From Cupriavidus cauae (GTDB lineage Bacteria; Pseudomonadota; Gammaproteobacteria; Burkholderiales; Burkholderiaceae), in NCBI RefSeq assembly GCF_008632125.1, contig NZ_VWRN01000035.1, positions 224,938 to 288,937 on the forward strand: 64,000 nucleotides of DNA. The letters are read 5' to 3'. Every line of letters begins with the position of its first letter. The first letter of the stretch is position 1. The notes under the pieces are model-generated. The model searched no databases. It saw only the letters and a program-made list of their open reading frames with translations, and was not told the DNA's origin. A program made the translations under genes and the position numbers. Below are positions 44,225-53,210 of this stretch, one piece after another.

Positions 44225-46036
44225 ATGCAGTGGAAAACCGGGGAGGATATGTTGACAAGCGAACGGTTCGGACCTCGATGTCTGGCCATGGCGGGCGCAA
44301 TGCAAGGCGGTCCGTCGACAGATAAGAAGCCACTAACGCCGCGATATGCGGTCGGTCTGCGCATGGTGGTGGCGCTGGCGCTGCTGCTGGCCCTGTGGTT
44401 CGGCGCCATCGCGCCGCTGCACGCCGCCGACCTGAACTGGCCCGGCAAGCCGTTCCAGATCTCGGCCAGCGAGAAGCGCGTGGCCGATTTCCTGCGCGAA
44501 CTGGCGTCGACGCAGGGCACCACCGCGGTGGTCGATTCGCGCGTGGACGGCACCATCAGCGGCCGCTTCTCCGATTCGCCGCTGTCGATCCTGCGCAGCG
44601 TCTGCGCCAGCTATGGCCTGACCTACTACTACGACGGCTCGCTGCTCTATATCGAGCCGGCCGGCGAAGCGCGCAGCGAGGTCATTCCATTCGCGCGCGG
44701 GGCGGGGGACCGGTTGCAGGATGCGCTGGAACACATGCAGGTCATCGACTCGCGTTATCCGATCACGATCAACGACGACGACGGCACCGTGATGGTGTCG
44801 GGGCCGAAGCGCTATGTCGAGACCGTGCGTTCCGCGGTGCGCGCCTTCGACGACCGCGCCGTCAACGACGACCGCGCCGAGGTGCAGATCTTTCCGCTGA
44901 AGTATTCGTGGGCGTCGGACTTCCGCATCAACCGCTCGGGCAAGGACATCACGGTGCCGGGCGTGGTCACGGTGCTGCGCAGCCTGTACGGACGCCAGCG
45001 CGCCGGTACCGCCACCACGCCGGTCAGCATGGGCCCGAGCCGCGGCGCCAGCCGCATGGCCGAGCTGCGCAGCGGCGGCGCCAACAACATGACGCTGCCG
45101 CAGGCCAATCCGCGCCAGGTGCTGGAGTCGATGGCCGACAGCTCCACCGGCATCGGCCAGCCCGGCTTCGGCAACTGGGGCTTCGGCGGCCTGCCGCAGT
45201 TCCAGGCCGACACGCGCCTGAATGCGGTGATCGTGCGCGATGTGCCGGAACGGATGGCGCAGTACCAGCGCCTGATCTCGTCGCTCGACATCAAGCCGCG
45301 CCTGATCGAGATCGAGGTCACGATCATGGACATCAGCCAGGAGAACCTGGACAGCCTGGGCGTGGACTGGCGCCTGCATACGCGCCACGTCGACCTGCAG
45401 CTCGGCGGTGGCGGCGGTTCGCCGCTGACCTTCGGCAATGCCCGCTCGGAGGGCGGCACCACCGGCAATACCGCCGGCTCGGGCCTGCAGTTCACCGGCG
45501 CAATCGGCAACGACGTCACCCGTTATCTGCTGACCCGCGTCAAGGCGCTGGCCGAGCGCGGCCAGGCGAACTTCGTCGCCCGCCCCAAGGTGCTGACGCT
45601 CGACAACACCGAGGCCGCGCTGGAGAACATGCGCGAGTTCTATGTGCGCGTCGACGGCTTCCAGGACGCGGGCCTGTTCAACGTGGTGGCCGGTACCGCG
45701 GTGCGCGTGACGCCGTTGGTGATCGACGAGCGGGAAGGGCGCGCCGTGATGCTCAGCATCGATATCGCCGACGGCGACCTGTCCGGCGAGACCGTCGACA
45801 ACATCCCGATCGTGCGGCGCCGCTCGATCACCACGCAGGCGATGGTCGATGAGGGTAAGAGCCTGCTGATCGCCGGCTATACCGTCGAGGAGAAGCTGCG
45901 CGCGTCGTCGGGCGTGCCGTTCCTGCAGGACGTGCCGATCATCGGCAACCTGTTCAAGTACCAGGAGAAGCGCCAGGCCAATATGGAGCGCTTCTACCTG
46001 CTGACACCGCGTCTGGTGATGCCGGGGATGAGCTGA
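44225..46036 (+). CDS. sctC: Type III secretion outer-membrane secretin SctC
   Basis: The 603-residue protein has an N-terminal signal (core VVALALLLALWFGAIAPL, cleavage near HAADL), N0/N1 domains (KRVADFLRELASTQG; YPITINDDDGTVMVSG) and the secretin barrel with VPFLQDVPIIGNLFKYQEK and a C-terminal ERFYLLTPRLV. Starts at 44225 and 44249 are both possible; GGAGG stands close to 44249. The N-terminus before the signal is long. It ends at TGATG with sctD. Confidence 0.95.
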   Translation: MQWKTGEDMLTSERFGPRCLAMAGAMQGGPSTDKKPLTPRYAVGLRMVVALALLLALWFGAIAPLHAADLNWPGKPFQISASEKRVADFLRELASTQGTTAVVDSRVDGTISGRFSDSPLSILRSVCASYGLTYYYDGSLLYIEPAGEARSEVIPFARGAGDRLQDALEHMQVIDSRYPITINDDDGTVMVSGPKRYVETVRSAVRAFDDRAVNDDRAEVQIFPLKYSWASDFRINRSGKDITVPGVVTVLRSLYGRQRAGTATTPVSMGPSRGASRMAELRSGGANNMTLPQANPRQVLESMADSSTGIGQPGFGNWGFGGLPQFQADTRLNAVIVRDVPERMAQYQRLISSLDIKPRLIEIEVTIMDISQENLDSLGVDWRLHTRHVDLQLGGGGGSPLTFGNARSEGGTTGNTAGSGLQFTGAIGNDVTRYLLTRVKALAERGQANFVARPKVLTLDNTEAALENMREFYVRVDGFQDAGLFNVVAGTAVRVTPLVIDEREGRAVMLSIDIADGDLSGETVDNIPIVRRRSITTQAMVDEGKSLLIAGYTVEEKLRASSGVPFLQDVPIIGNLFKYQEKRQANMERFYLLTPRLVMPGMS

Positions 46037-47262
46037 TGGCCGCCGCCTTGCACGTCGAATCGCAAGTCGATCCGCTCGCCGGTTCGCACGGCGAGCCGCG
46101 CGCCGATTCGCGCGCCGATTTGCGGGCCGATCGGCCGCACCATGACGCCGGCGTTGGCGGCTGGACGCTGCGGCTGCTGGGCGGCGCCGTCTACGGCCGC
46201 GTGATCTCGCTGCGGCGTGGCGCCAATGTGCTGGGCGCCGCCAGCGACGTCGACATCAGCGTGCCAGGCGACGACGTGCAGCCGCGCCATCTGGTGCTGA
46301 ATGTCGGCGAGCTGGCGGTCTCGGCGGAGCGCATCGGCGAGGCGCAGGTCAAGGTCAACGGCCGCGACACCACGCAGCGCGTGATCGCGCTGGCCGGCGG
46401 CGACATCCTGACGGTCGGCTCGCTCGACATGGAGCTGCTGCGCGCCGCGCCGGCGGCGTCAGAGACCACCGACACGCTATTCGCCTGGGCCGAATCGGGC
46501 CGCCGCGCCGCGCGCGACGACAGCGACGAGCCGGTGCGCCGGTCCAGCCGCTGGGTGCTGGGCGGCATCGGCGTGCTGGTGGTGGCGCTGCTGATCGGCG
46601 CCGGCTGGCTCGCCGCCACGCTGTCGCAAGACGGCGGCTTTGCCCGTACCGCGCAGGTGGACCCCGCCGCGGTGCGCGAGACCGTCGCGGGCTATCCGGA
46701 ACTGGAGGTGGTGTCGCTGCCCAACGGCGCGGTCACCGTGCGCGGCTTCGTCAATTCGCGGGTGGACCGGCAGCGCATCGCGCAGGCGCTGGCGCCGTTC
46801 GGGCGCGGCGTGCAGCAGCAGGTCAGATCGGCCGACGACATCATCGAGCATATCCAGCGCTACGTGGACGAGCCCGGTGTGGGCATCGCCTACCAGGGCA
46901 ACGGCCGCGTGGTGCTGACCGGCACGGCGGACCCGGTGGCCGGCCGCGACAAGGTCAAGCGCGTGATCGAGGACCTGCACCCGGGCGTGCTGGTGTCCGA
47001 TCGCATCGACTACCGCGAGACTGCGGACAGCCGCCGGCGCCATCTGCGCGAAGGCCGCTGGGACAACTGGCAGGGCGTGTTTCCCGCGCGCGTGGTCAGC
47101 ATCACCGATAACGGCGACGGCACGCGCTACGTGCAGCTCGCGAACGGCAGCCGGTATTTCGAAGGGGCGGTGCTGAAGAACGGCGCCGAGATCGAGAAGA
47201 TCGAAGCGGACGGTCTGGTGCTGAAGGAAGGCAAGGGCGGCGAGCCGCCGCCGCAGCGCTGA
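46036..47262 (+). CDS. sctD: Type III secretion inner-membrane ring protein SctD
   Basis: The 408-residue protein has a cytoplasmic FHA-like domain (about 42-140), one membrane helix (WVLGGIGVLVVALLIGAGWL, about 172-191) and periplasmic ring-building domains beyond it. An extra N-terminal stretch carries an Asp/Arg repeat (ADSRADLRADRP). It starts in the TGATG junction with sctC. Confidence 0.9.
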   Translation: MAAALHVESQVDPLAGSHGEPRADSRADLRADRPHHDAGVGGWTLRLLGGAVYGRVISLRRGANVLGAASDVDISVPGDDVQPRHLVLNVGELAVSAERIGEAQVKVNGRDTTQRVIALAGGDILTVGSLDMELLRAAPAASETTDTLFAWAESGRRAARDDSDEPVRRSSRWVLGGIGVLVVALLIGAGWLAATLSQDGGFARTAQVDPAAVRETVAGYPELEVVSLPNGAVTVRGFVNSRVDRQRIAQALAPFGRGVQQQVRSADDIIEHIQRYVDEPGVGIAYQGNGRVVLTGTADPVAGRDKVKRVIEDLHPGVLVSDRIDYRETADSRRRHLREGRWDNWQGVFPARVVSITDNGDGTRYVQLANGSRYFEGAVLKNGAEIEKIEADGLVLKEGKGGEPPPQR

Positions 47263-47374
47263 GCGCCGCTGGCATTCGCCGTGGTCCCTTGTTTTCTTGA
47301 AGTGGCCGCGGCAGATCGGTTCCGCATCGCCGATGCGGAGTGTTTGGCAGTACCACTTGACGAAGGAGATGGAA

Positions 47375-47578
47375 ATGGCTGGTGAAGTCGATCTGAACGC
47401 CAAGATGCAGGAAATCCAGCAGAAGGCCCAGGAGTTCTCGGTGAACATCATGGCCCTGCAGGACACGCTGACCCGTCAGAACGCCGTGGTCAGCAGCGAA
47501 ATGGCGCACAACACCCAGAAGGCCAACCTGGTCCAGGGCGCGATGCAGGACGTCAAGCAGACGTCGAGGACCAACTGA
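47375..47578 (+). CDS. Small type III protein, candidate needle subunit SctF
   Basis: The 67-residue, all-helical, Gln/Met/Asn-rich, Cys-free protein starts MAGEVDLNAKMQEIQQKAQEF. AGGAG is ideally spaced before ATG 47375 (an in-frame ATG at 47369 is too close). Needle subunits are about 60-90 residues and sit between sctD and sctI in many clusters, as here; the C-terminal part has the amphipathic pattern expected. Similarity to known needles is weak, and an SctE-type needle chaperone (about 67 residues) is the main alternative. Confidence 0.5.
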   Translation: MAGEVDLNAKMQEIQQKAQEFSVNIMALQDTLTRQNAVVSSEMAHNTQKANLVQGAMQDVKQTSRTN

Positions 47579-47599
47579 CGGCGGCGGGGTCGCGCGCGT

Positions 47600-47628
47600 C
47601 GCCGGACGGCCGCGAGGCCGGTCCGGCG
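47600..47628 (+). promoter_or_regulatory. Strong intercistronic hairpin after the needle candidate
   Basis: CGCCGGAC (47600-47607) pairs with GTCCGGCG (47621-47628), with an inner GGCC/GGCC stem. There is no T-run, so it is likely an attenuator or 3' stabiliser that lifts expression of the small upstream gene over the downstream ones. Confidence 0.55.
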
Positions 47629-47679
47629 CGCCGCGCACCCTGACCGGCTTGTCTCTCATTTCAGTCCAGGAGAACAGCG

Positions 47680-48108
47680 ATGGATCCCACCGCGATCGCC
47701 GCGCAAGGCGCTGCCGCCGAGGCGGCTACCGTGTCCGCGCACCAGCAGGCGCCGCAGGGCAACCAGGCCGCCGATCCGGCCGATGCGCGCACCTTCGCCG
47801 AGATGGTGCAGCATGGCGCCGCCGGCGGCACCACGGCCAGCGAGCCGAGCACGTCCTCGCTCGGCGCCGCGATCCGCACCACCTATGTGTCGGCGGGCGA
47901 AGAGGCGGCACGCCAGGCCGCGCGGCTCGACGAGATGCGCGAGAGCATGTTCACCGCGATCCAGCAGGGCAGCACCAGCGACGTGGTGTATCAGGCCATG
48001 ATGCTTCAGACCGAATCGCTCGAGCTGTTCTCGTCGATCCATGTCACGTCGAGCATCGGCAGCGCGGGCACCAACTTGTTCAACAGCCTGCTCAAGAACC
48101 AGCAATGA
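47680..48108 (+). CDS. sctI: Type III secretion inner-rod protein SctI
   Basis: The 142-residue protein has a disordered Ala-rich N-terminus and a C-terminal helix pair (MMLQTESLELFSSIHVTSSI, ending in SLLKNQQ) that matches inner-rod proteins. It connects the export gate with the needle. The neighbouring sctJ starts at 48105, overlapping its stop by ATGA. Confidence 0.82.
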   Translation: MDPTAIAAQGAAAEAATVSAHQQAPQGNQAADPADARTFAEMVQHGAAGGTTASEPSTSSLGAAIRTTYVSAGEEAARQAARLDEMRESMFTAIQQGSTSDVVYQAMMLQTESLELFSSIHVTSSIGSAGTNLFNSLLKNQQ

Positions 48109-48950
48109 CGCCGATCCCTGCGGCTTCGTCCATGCCGGCTGCGCGCCGGCCGCGGCTTGCCAATGTTGCCGGTGTCGGCCGTGTTTGCCGTGTTGCCCGT
48201 GCTGCCCCGCTGGCACTGGCCCTGCTGCTGGCCGCCTGCCGCGTCGACCTGTACGCCTCGCTCAACGAGGCCGAAGCGAACCAGATGCTGGCGGTGCTGA
48301 CCGCCGAGGGCATCGACGCCGACAAGGTGCGCGCCGGCGAGACCGGCTGGAGCGTGCGCGTCGACGAGGCGCAACTGCCGGCTGCGCTCGAAATCCTGCG
48401 CAGCGAAGGGCTGCCGGGCGAACGTTTTTCGTCGCTGGGCCAGGTGTTCCAGAAGCAGGGCCTGGTGGCGACGCCGACCGAAGAGCGCATGCGCTACATC
48501 TTCGCGCTGTCGCAGGAGCTGTCGGAGACGCTGCGCAATATCGACGGCGTGGTCACGGCGCGGGTGCACGTGGTGATCCCCGCCACCGATCCGCTGTCGG
48601 ACAAGATCCGGCCGTCTTCCGCGGCGGTCTTCATCAAGCATCGTCCCGATACCGATCTGCGGCTGCTGGTGCCGACGGTCAAGGACATGGTCGCCCACAG
48701 CATCGAGGGCGTGACGCACGACAAGGTTTCGCTGTCGCTGGTCGAGGCGCGGCCGTTTACGCCGATCGGGCCGGTCGCCCGCGCGCCCGCCAGCCAGGGC
48801 TTTCCGGTGGGCCGCTTCGCCGCGATCGCCGGGGCGGTGATCGCCGCGCTGGCGCTGGCCGGCCTCGGCGTGCTGGCGTGGAAACGCGGCGGCCTGCGCC
48901 AGGCGCTGGGCCGCCTGGGGGCACGGTCATCGATGAGGAGCCGTGCCTGA
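48105..48950 (+). CDS. sctJ: Type III secretion inner-ring lipoprotein SctJ
   Basis: The 281-residue protein has a lipoprotein signal (LALALLLAAC, Cys at about 45), the conserved VDLYASLNEAEANQMLAVL start of the mature chain, two ring domains (ARVHVVIPATDP) and a C-terminal membrane anchor (about 235-257). The signal is preceded by about 30 extra residues. It overlaps sctI and sctK at both ends. Confidence 0.94.
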   Translation: MTPIPAASSMPAARRPRLANVAGVGRVCRVARAAPLALALLLAACRVDLYASLNEAEANQMLAVLTAEGIDADKVRAGETGWSVRVDEAQLPAALEILRSEGLPGERFSSLGQVFQKQGLVATPTEERMRYIFALSQELSETLRNIDGVVTARVHVVIPATDPLSDKIRPSSAAVFIKHRPDTDLRLLVPTVKDMVAHSIEGVTHDKVSLSLVEARPFTPIGPVARAPASQGFPVGRFAAIAGAVIAALALAGLGVLAWKRGGLRQALGRLGARSSMRSRA

Positions 48951-49816
48951 TGGCCGCGCTGGCCGCGCCGGGTCTGCCGCATGCCGCGCATGCGTCCTCG
49001 CATGTGCGCTCGCTTGCGCTGGCCCGCGCGGTCGCGGATTTCGCGCAGCGTCCGCTCGCGCACCAGCATCCGAGCTGGCTGCCGCGCGAATGGCCGCTGC
49101 CGCTGCGCAGCGCTGACCGCTTCGGCGCGGCCGCTGCGCAGGTATTGGCTGGGCCGCTGGCGCTTGGCGGCGGCGACGAGCGTGCGCGCGCGCTGTTGCT
49201 GCAAGCCTTGCTCGATGGACGCGGCGACCCGCTGGCGCGTCTGGTGCTGCTCGATCGCAGCGCGCTGCGGCTGCTCGCCATCTGGTGCGGCATGGCCGTG
49301 CACAAGCCGGGCTTTGCCAGCGAACGCAGCCGTCTCGCGCAGCAGCTCGACGGCAGGCTGGGGGCGCTGGCCCAGCCGCTGATCGGCACCGTGCCCTACC
49401 GGCTGCGGCGCGCCGCGCGGCGCTTCGATCCGCAGGCGGTGGCCTTCATCCTGAAGCGCGTGCCCGACCTGCCGGACCTGCCGATGAATCTCGATCCCAT
49501 CCGCGCGCGGCCGTCGTCCGCCGCCCGCGTGATGGCCGAACGTGGCTACCGGCTGCTGTGCGGCCTGGTGCAGACGCTGCCGCTGGCGGCGGGCGCGACA
49601 CAAAGGGGCCCGGCACAAGGGGGCGCGGTACAAGGCGGTGCGGCCCAGGGCGATGTCGCCTCCGCGCTGTTGAACGCGGTACGCCGCAAGTTTCCGCGCC
49701 GGCTCGCCGCACTGCCGGTGCCCGCGCTGAGCCGTCCGCAGGCCGCGCAGCTGCGCGAGCTGCTGCTGCTCAATCTGATTCCCGAACGGTTTCCGACATG
49801 GCACTGGCTTTTCTGA
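48950..49816 (+). CDS. sctK: Type III secretion sorting-platform protein SctK
   Basis: The 288-residue protein lies between sctJ and sctL, the fixed place of SctK. It has the weakly conserved features of the HrpD/YscK group, such as LAIWCGMAVH and RRAARRFDPQAVAFILKR. An internal repeat (GPAQGGAVQGGAAQGD) interrupts it at about residues 220-236. It starts at the TGATG junction and overlaps sctL by 19 nt. Confidence 0.75.
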   Translation: MAALAAPGLPHAAHASSHVRSLALARAVADFAQRPLAHQHPSWLPREWPLPLRSADRFGAAAAQVLAGPLALGGGDERARALLLQALLDGRGDPLARLVLLDRSALRLLAIWCGMAVHKPGFASERSRLAQQLDGRLGALAQPLIGTVPYRLRRAARRFDPQAVAFILKRVPDLPDLPMNLDPIRARPSSAARVMAERGYRLLCGLVQTLPLAAGATQRGPAQGGAVQGGAAQGDVASALLNAVRRKFPRRLAALPVPALSRPQAAQLRELLLLNLIPERFPTWHWLF

Positions 49817-50406
49817 TTACCAGCGAGAACCTGCAGCTGCTGTCCGAGCGCAAGGTCCTCAAGGAGGCGGAGTACGCGGCCCTGATGGACGCGGCCGAGG
49901 TCATCGAGGCCGCCCGCCGCGAGGCGCACCGCATCACCACCGACGCGCAGCGTGACGCCGAGCAGCGGCGCCAGCACGGCTACCGCGAGGGGTGGGCCAA
50001 GGCGCAGGCCGAACACGCCGCCGCCCAGGTCAGCGCCGCGGCCGAGGCCGAGCGCCAGCTCGGCGCGATGCGGCGGACCATGGCCAATATCGTGATGAAG
50101 GCGGTCCAGCAGATCGCCGGCGAGCTCGATCCGGACATCATCCTCGAGGTCGCGCTGCAGCGGATCGACGTGCTGGTCCGCAGCGAGCCCTTCATCACCA
50201 TCCAGATTCCGCTGGGCCGCGAGCAGGCGGTGCGCAACCTGCTCGACGCGATGGCCGAGACGCTGGACTGGCCGCGCCGCGCCAACGTCGTGGTCGAGCC
50301 GAGCCTGGAGCCCGACGCCTGCCGCATCCTGACCCCGTCCGGCACGATGGAGGTGGGGCTGCAGGCCCAGCTCGAAGCCTTTGCGCGCCGTGTGCAGGCG
50401 GGTTGA
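49798..50406 (+). CDS. sctL: Type III secretion stator protein SctL
   Basis: The 202-residue protein has a long helical middle ([20 protein letters not shown]) and a FliH/HrpE-like C-terminal part ([19 protein letters not shown]). It links the ATPase SctN to SctQ. It starts inside sctK. Confidence 0.9.
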   Translation: MALAFLITSENLQLLSERKVLKEAEYAALMDAAEVIEAARREAHRITTDAQRDAEQRRQHGYREGWAKAQAEHAAAQVSAAAEAERQLGAMRRTMANIVMKAVQQIAGELDPDIILEVALQRIDVLVRSEPFITIQIPLGREQAVRNLLDAMAETLDWPRRANVVVEPSLEPDACRILTPSGTMEVGLQAQLEAFARRVQAG

Positions 50407-50416
50407 TTCCCTGCCC

Positions 50417-51898
50417 ATGCCCGACCGATCGCATCACGCCGCGTCTTTTATTCCCCGACCCATGGCCGACCCGCTCCCCACCTCCGACCTGAAGGCCGCG
50501 CTGCAGCACGCCGCGCTCGATCTCGAACGCGCCTTCGACCACTTCACGCCGGTGGCGATGCGCGGGCGCGTCTCGAAGGCGGTCGGCATGCTGATCAATG
50601 CGACCGGCATCCAGGCGCATGTCGGCGAGATCTGCCAGCTGGTCACGCCGGGCGAGCCGCCGCTGCTGGCCGAGGTGGTCGGCTTCGAGCAGCAGACCGC
50701 GCTGTTGACGCCGCTGGGGCGCACCACCGGTGTGTCGGCGGTGACCGAGGTCGTGCCGCAGATGCATGGCTATCGTTGCCCGGCCGGTGCCGCGCTGCTT
50801 GGGCGCGTACTCGATGCGCTGGGCAGCCCGATCGACGGCCGCGGTCCGCTGGTGGGCGTGAGCCAGGTGCCGGTCGAGAACGAGCCGCCCGATCCGCTGA
50901 CCCGCGCGCTGATCCGCACGCCGCTGCCGACGGGCGTGCGTGCGATCGACGGCCTGCTGACGCTGGGCGAAGGCCAGCGTGTCGGCATCTTCGCGCCGCC
51001 GGGCGTAGGCAAGAGCACGCTGCTCGGCATGCTGGCGCGCGGCGCGCAGAGCGATGTCAACGTGGTGGCGCTGGTCGGCGAGCGCGGCCGCGAGGTGCGC
51101 GAGTTCATCGAATACAGCCTCGGCGACGCCGGCCTGGCGCGCACGGTGCTGGTGGTCGCCACCTCCGATCGCGCGCCGATGGAGCGCGTCAAGTGCGCGT
51201 ATACGGCGACCGCGATCGCCGAGCATTTTCGCGACCAGGGCAAGCGCGTGCTGCTGCTGGTCGATTCGCTGACGCGGCTGGCGCGCGCGCAGCGCGAGAT
51301 TGGCCTGGCCAGCGGCGAGCCGCCGACGCGCCGCAGCTATCCGCCGTCGGTCTTCTCGATGCTGCCGCAATTGCTGGAGCGTGCCGGCACCGCCGCGCGC
51401 GGTTCGATCACGGCCGCCTACACTGTGCTGACCGAGGGCGAGGACGACAGCGATCCGATCGCCGAGGAGGTCCGCTCGATCCTCGACGGCCATATCGTGC
51501 TGTCGCGCAAGCTGGCCAGCGCCGGCCAGTATCCGGCGATCGACGTGCTGGCCAGCGTCAGCCGCGTGATGCCGCACGTGGTCGAGGACCAGCAGGCCCG
51601 CCACGCGGCCCGGCTGCGCGAGCTGCTGGCCAAGTACCGCGAGCTCGAGCTGCTGCTGCAGATCGGCGAGTACCGTCCCGGCGCCGATGCGGTGGCCGAC
51701 GCCGCGGTGGCGTCGATCGGCCAGATCCGCGCCTTCCTGGCCCAGCCGGCGGGCAGGCTCGACAACTACGAGACCACGCTGCGGACGCTGGAGCGCGCGA
51801 TCACGCCGCCGGCCCCGGCGGCGATGCCCGCGACGGCGGCCACGGCGACGATGGCCGCTGCAGGGCGCGCCGCCGCTCAGCAGGAGGCCAAACGATGA
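50417..51898 (+). CDS. sctN: Type III secretion ATPase SctN
   Basis: The roughly 493-residue F1-like ATPase has Walker A in [27 protein letters not shown], Walker [17 protein letters not shown] and [20 protein letters not shown]. It strips chaperones and unfolds substrates. The start is ATG 50417 or 50462. An Ala/Thr/Pro-rich tail of about 35 residues follows the normal end. Its stop overlaps sctO by ATGA. Confidence 0.96.
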   Translation: MPDRSHHAASFIPRPMADPLPTSDLKAALQHAALDLERAFDHFTPVAMRGRVSKAVGMLINATGIQAHVGEICQLVTPGEPPLLAEVVGFEQQTALLTPLGRTTGVSAVTEVVPQMHGYRCPAGAALLGRVLDALGSPIDGRGPLVGVSQVPVENEPPDPLTRALIRTPLPTGVRAIDGLLTLGEGQRVGIFAPPGVGKSTLLGMLARGAQSDVNVVALVGERGREVREFIEYSLGDAGLARTVLVVATSDRAPMERVKCAYTATAIAEHFRDQGKRVLLLVDSLTRLARAQREIGLASGEPPTRRSYPPSVFSMLPQLLERAGTAARGSITAAYTVLTEGEDDSDPIAEEVRSILDGHIVLSRKLASAGQYPAIDVLASVSRVMPHVVEDQQARHAARLRELLAKYRELELLLQIGEYRPGADAVADAAVASIGQIRAFLAQPAGRLDNYETTLRTLERAITPPAPAAMPATAATATMAAAGRAAAQQEAKR

Positions 51899-52407
51899 AC
51901 GGCCAATCGACCACGGTACCGCTGCGCCAGCTCGAACGCGTGCGCGAACGCCGCCACGACGACGCGCATCGCGAGATGCGGCAGAAGCGCGATGCCTTCC
52001 TCGAAGGCATGCGGGCCGCCGAGGCGGCACAGGGCGCGGTACGCGCGGCGCTGTCGGAGCGCGCAGCCTTCCTGCAGCGCCTCCGCGAGAGCGCCGCGCA
52101 GGAGGGGGTCGCGATCTCGGGGCTGCTCGATGCCCAGGCGTGGCAGGCGTCGTTCGACGCCCGCATCGCGCGCGCCAACGCCGCGCTGGCGCAGGCGCTG
52201 GATATCGCCGGCCAGCGTCGCGCCGAATTCGAGCAGAGCCGTCGGCTGTGGGCCCAGGCGCAGGCTCGCCTGACCGGCACGCGCGAACTGATCGACCGCG
52301 AACAGGCCGCGGCACGCGCCGACATCGAGCGCCGCGAGGAAGAGGCCGCCGAGGAGGCCGCGCTGCGGGTCTGGCAGCGGAGCATGGGGGCAGGCATCAA
52401 GGCATGA
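51895..52407 (+). CDS. sctO: Type III secretion stalk protein SctO
   Basis: The 170-residue, almost wholly helical, Arg/Glu/Ala-rich protein sits just after sctN, the constant site of the FliJ/YscO stalk, which inserts into the ATPase centre. CAGGAGG precedes the ATG. It overlaps sctT by ATGA. Confidence 0.82.
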   Translation: MNGQSTTVPLRQLERVRERRHDDAHREMRQKRDAFLEGMRAAEAAQGAVRAALSERAAFLQRLRESAAQEGVAISGLLDAQAWQASFDARIARANAALAQALDIAGQRRAEFEQSRRLWAQAQARLTGTRELIDREQAAARADIERREEEAAEEAALRVWQRSMGAGIKA

Positions 52408-53201
52408 TCGATCCGGCGATCTTTTTCCAGTGGGGCCGCGAGACCGTGATGCCCATCCTGATGGTGATGCCGCGGCTGCTGACGGCGTTTACCGTGGTGC
52501 CGTTCCTGTCGCACCAGTCGATCCCGGGTGTCGCCCGCAATGGCATCGTGCTGGCGATCGCGCTGTTCGTCTCGCCGGGCGCCCGCGTCGACATCGACGC
52601 GGTGGCCGGCGGCCTCTGGCTGCTGCTGATCTTCAAGGAGGCCTTCATCGGCCTGCTGCTGGGCATGGCGTTCGGGCTGTTCTTCGTCGCGCTGCAGATG
52701 ATCGGCGAGCTGATCGACTTCCAGACCGGGTCGGGCAACGCCACCTTCTTCGATCCGGTGACGCAGCAGGAGGACGGGCCGATGGAGAACCTGCTGTCCC
52801 ATCTGGGCATCGCGCTGTTTGCCTCGTTCGGCGGCCTGTTCGCGATGACCGGCGTGATCGTTGAATCGTTTGCCTTCTGGCCGGTGATGTCCTTCGGCCC
52901 CGATGTGTCGCTGTCGTCGTTCCAGTTCGCCAATATCTATGCGGGCACGATGTTCTCGTGGGTCGTCAAGCTGGCGGCGCCGATCCTGCTGCTGCTGGTG
53001 ATCGTCGAGTTGGGCTTCGCGCTGATCGCGCGCTTCGTGCCGCAGTTCGACGTGTTCCAGTTCGCGCAGCCGGTCAAGATCACGGTCGCCTTCCTGATGC
53101 TGGTGCTGATGCTGTCGGTGATGGTGGACACGCTGCAGGGCTTCCTGCGGCCGGACAACGCGCTGATCGACCTGCTGCGCGGACGCGCGGGCGTCCAGTG
53201 A
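52404..53201 (+). CDS. sctT: Type III secretion export-apparatus protein SctT
   Basis: The 265-residue FliR/HrcT-type protein has about six hydrophobic segments, with LIFKEAFIGLLLGMAFGLFF and GSGNATFFDPVTQQEDGP typical of the family. It completes the export gate with SctR and SctS. There is no sctP, sctQ, sctR or sctS between sctO and sctT, unlike the Yersinia-type order. Confidence 0.94.
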   Translation: MIDPAIFFQWGRETVMPILMVMPRLLTAFTVVPFLSHQSIPGVARNGIVLAIALFVSPGARVDIDAVAGGLWLLLIFKEAFIGLLLGMAFGLFFVALQMIGELIDFQTGSGNATFFDPVTQQEDGPMENLLSHLGIALFASFGGLFAMTGVIVESFAFWPVMSFGPDVSLSSFQFANIYAGTMFSWVVKLAAPILLLLVIVELGFALIARFVPQFDVFQFAQPVKITVAFLMLVLMLSVMVDTLQGFLRPDNALIDLLRGRAGVQ

Positions 53202-53210
53202 GGCCACGCC

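Noticed and set aside
47375..47578. Assigning the symbol sctF outright
   Set aside because: The position fits but the sequence similarity is too weak, and an SctE-type chaperone of the same size is possible.
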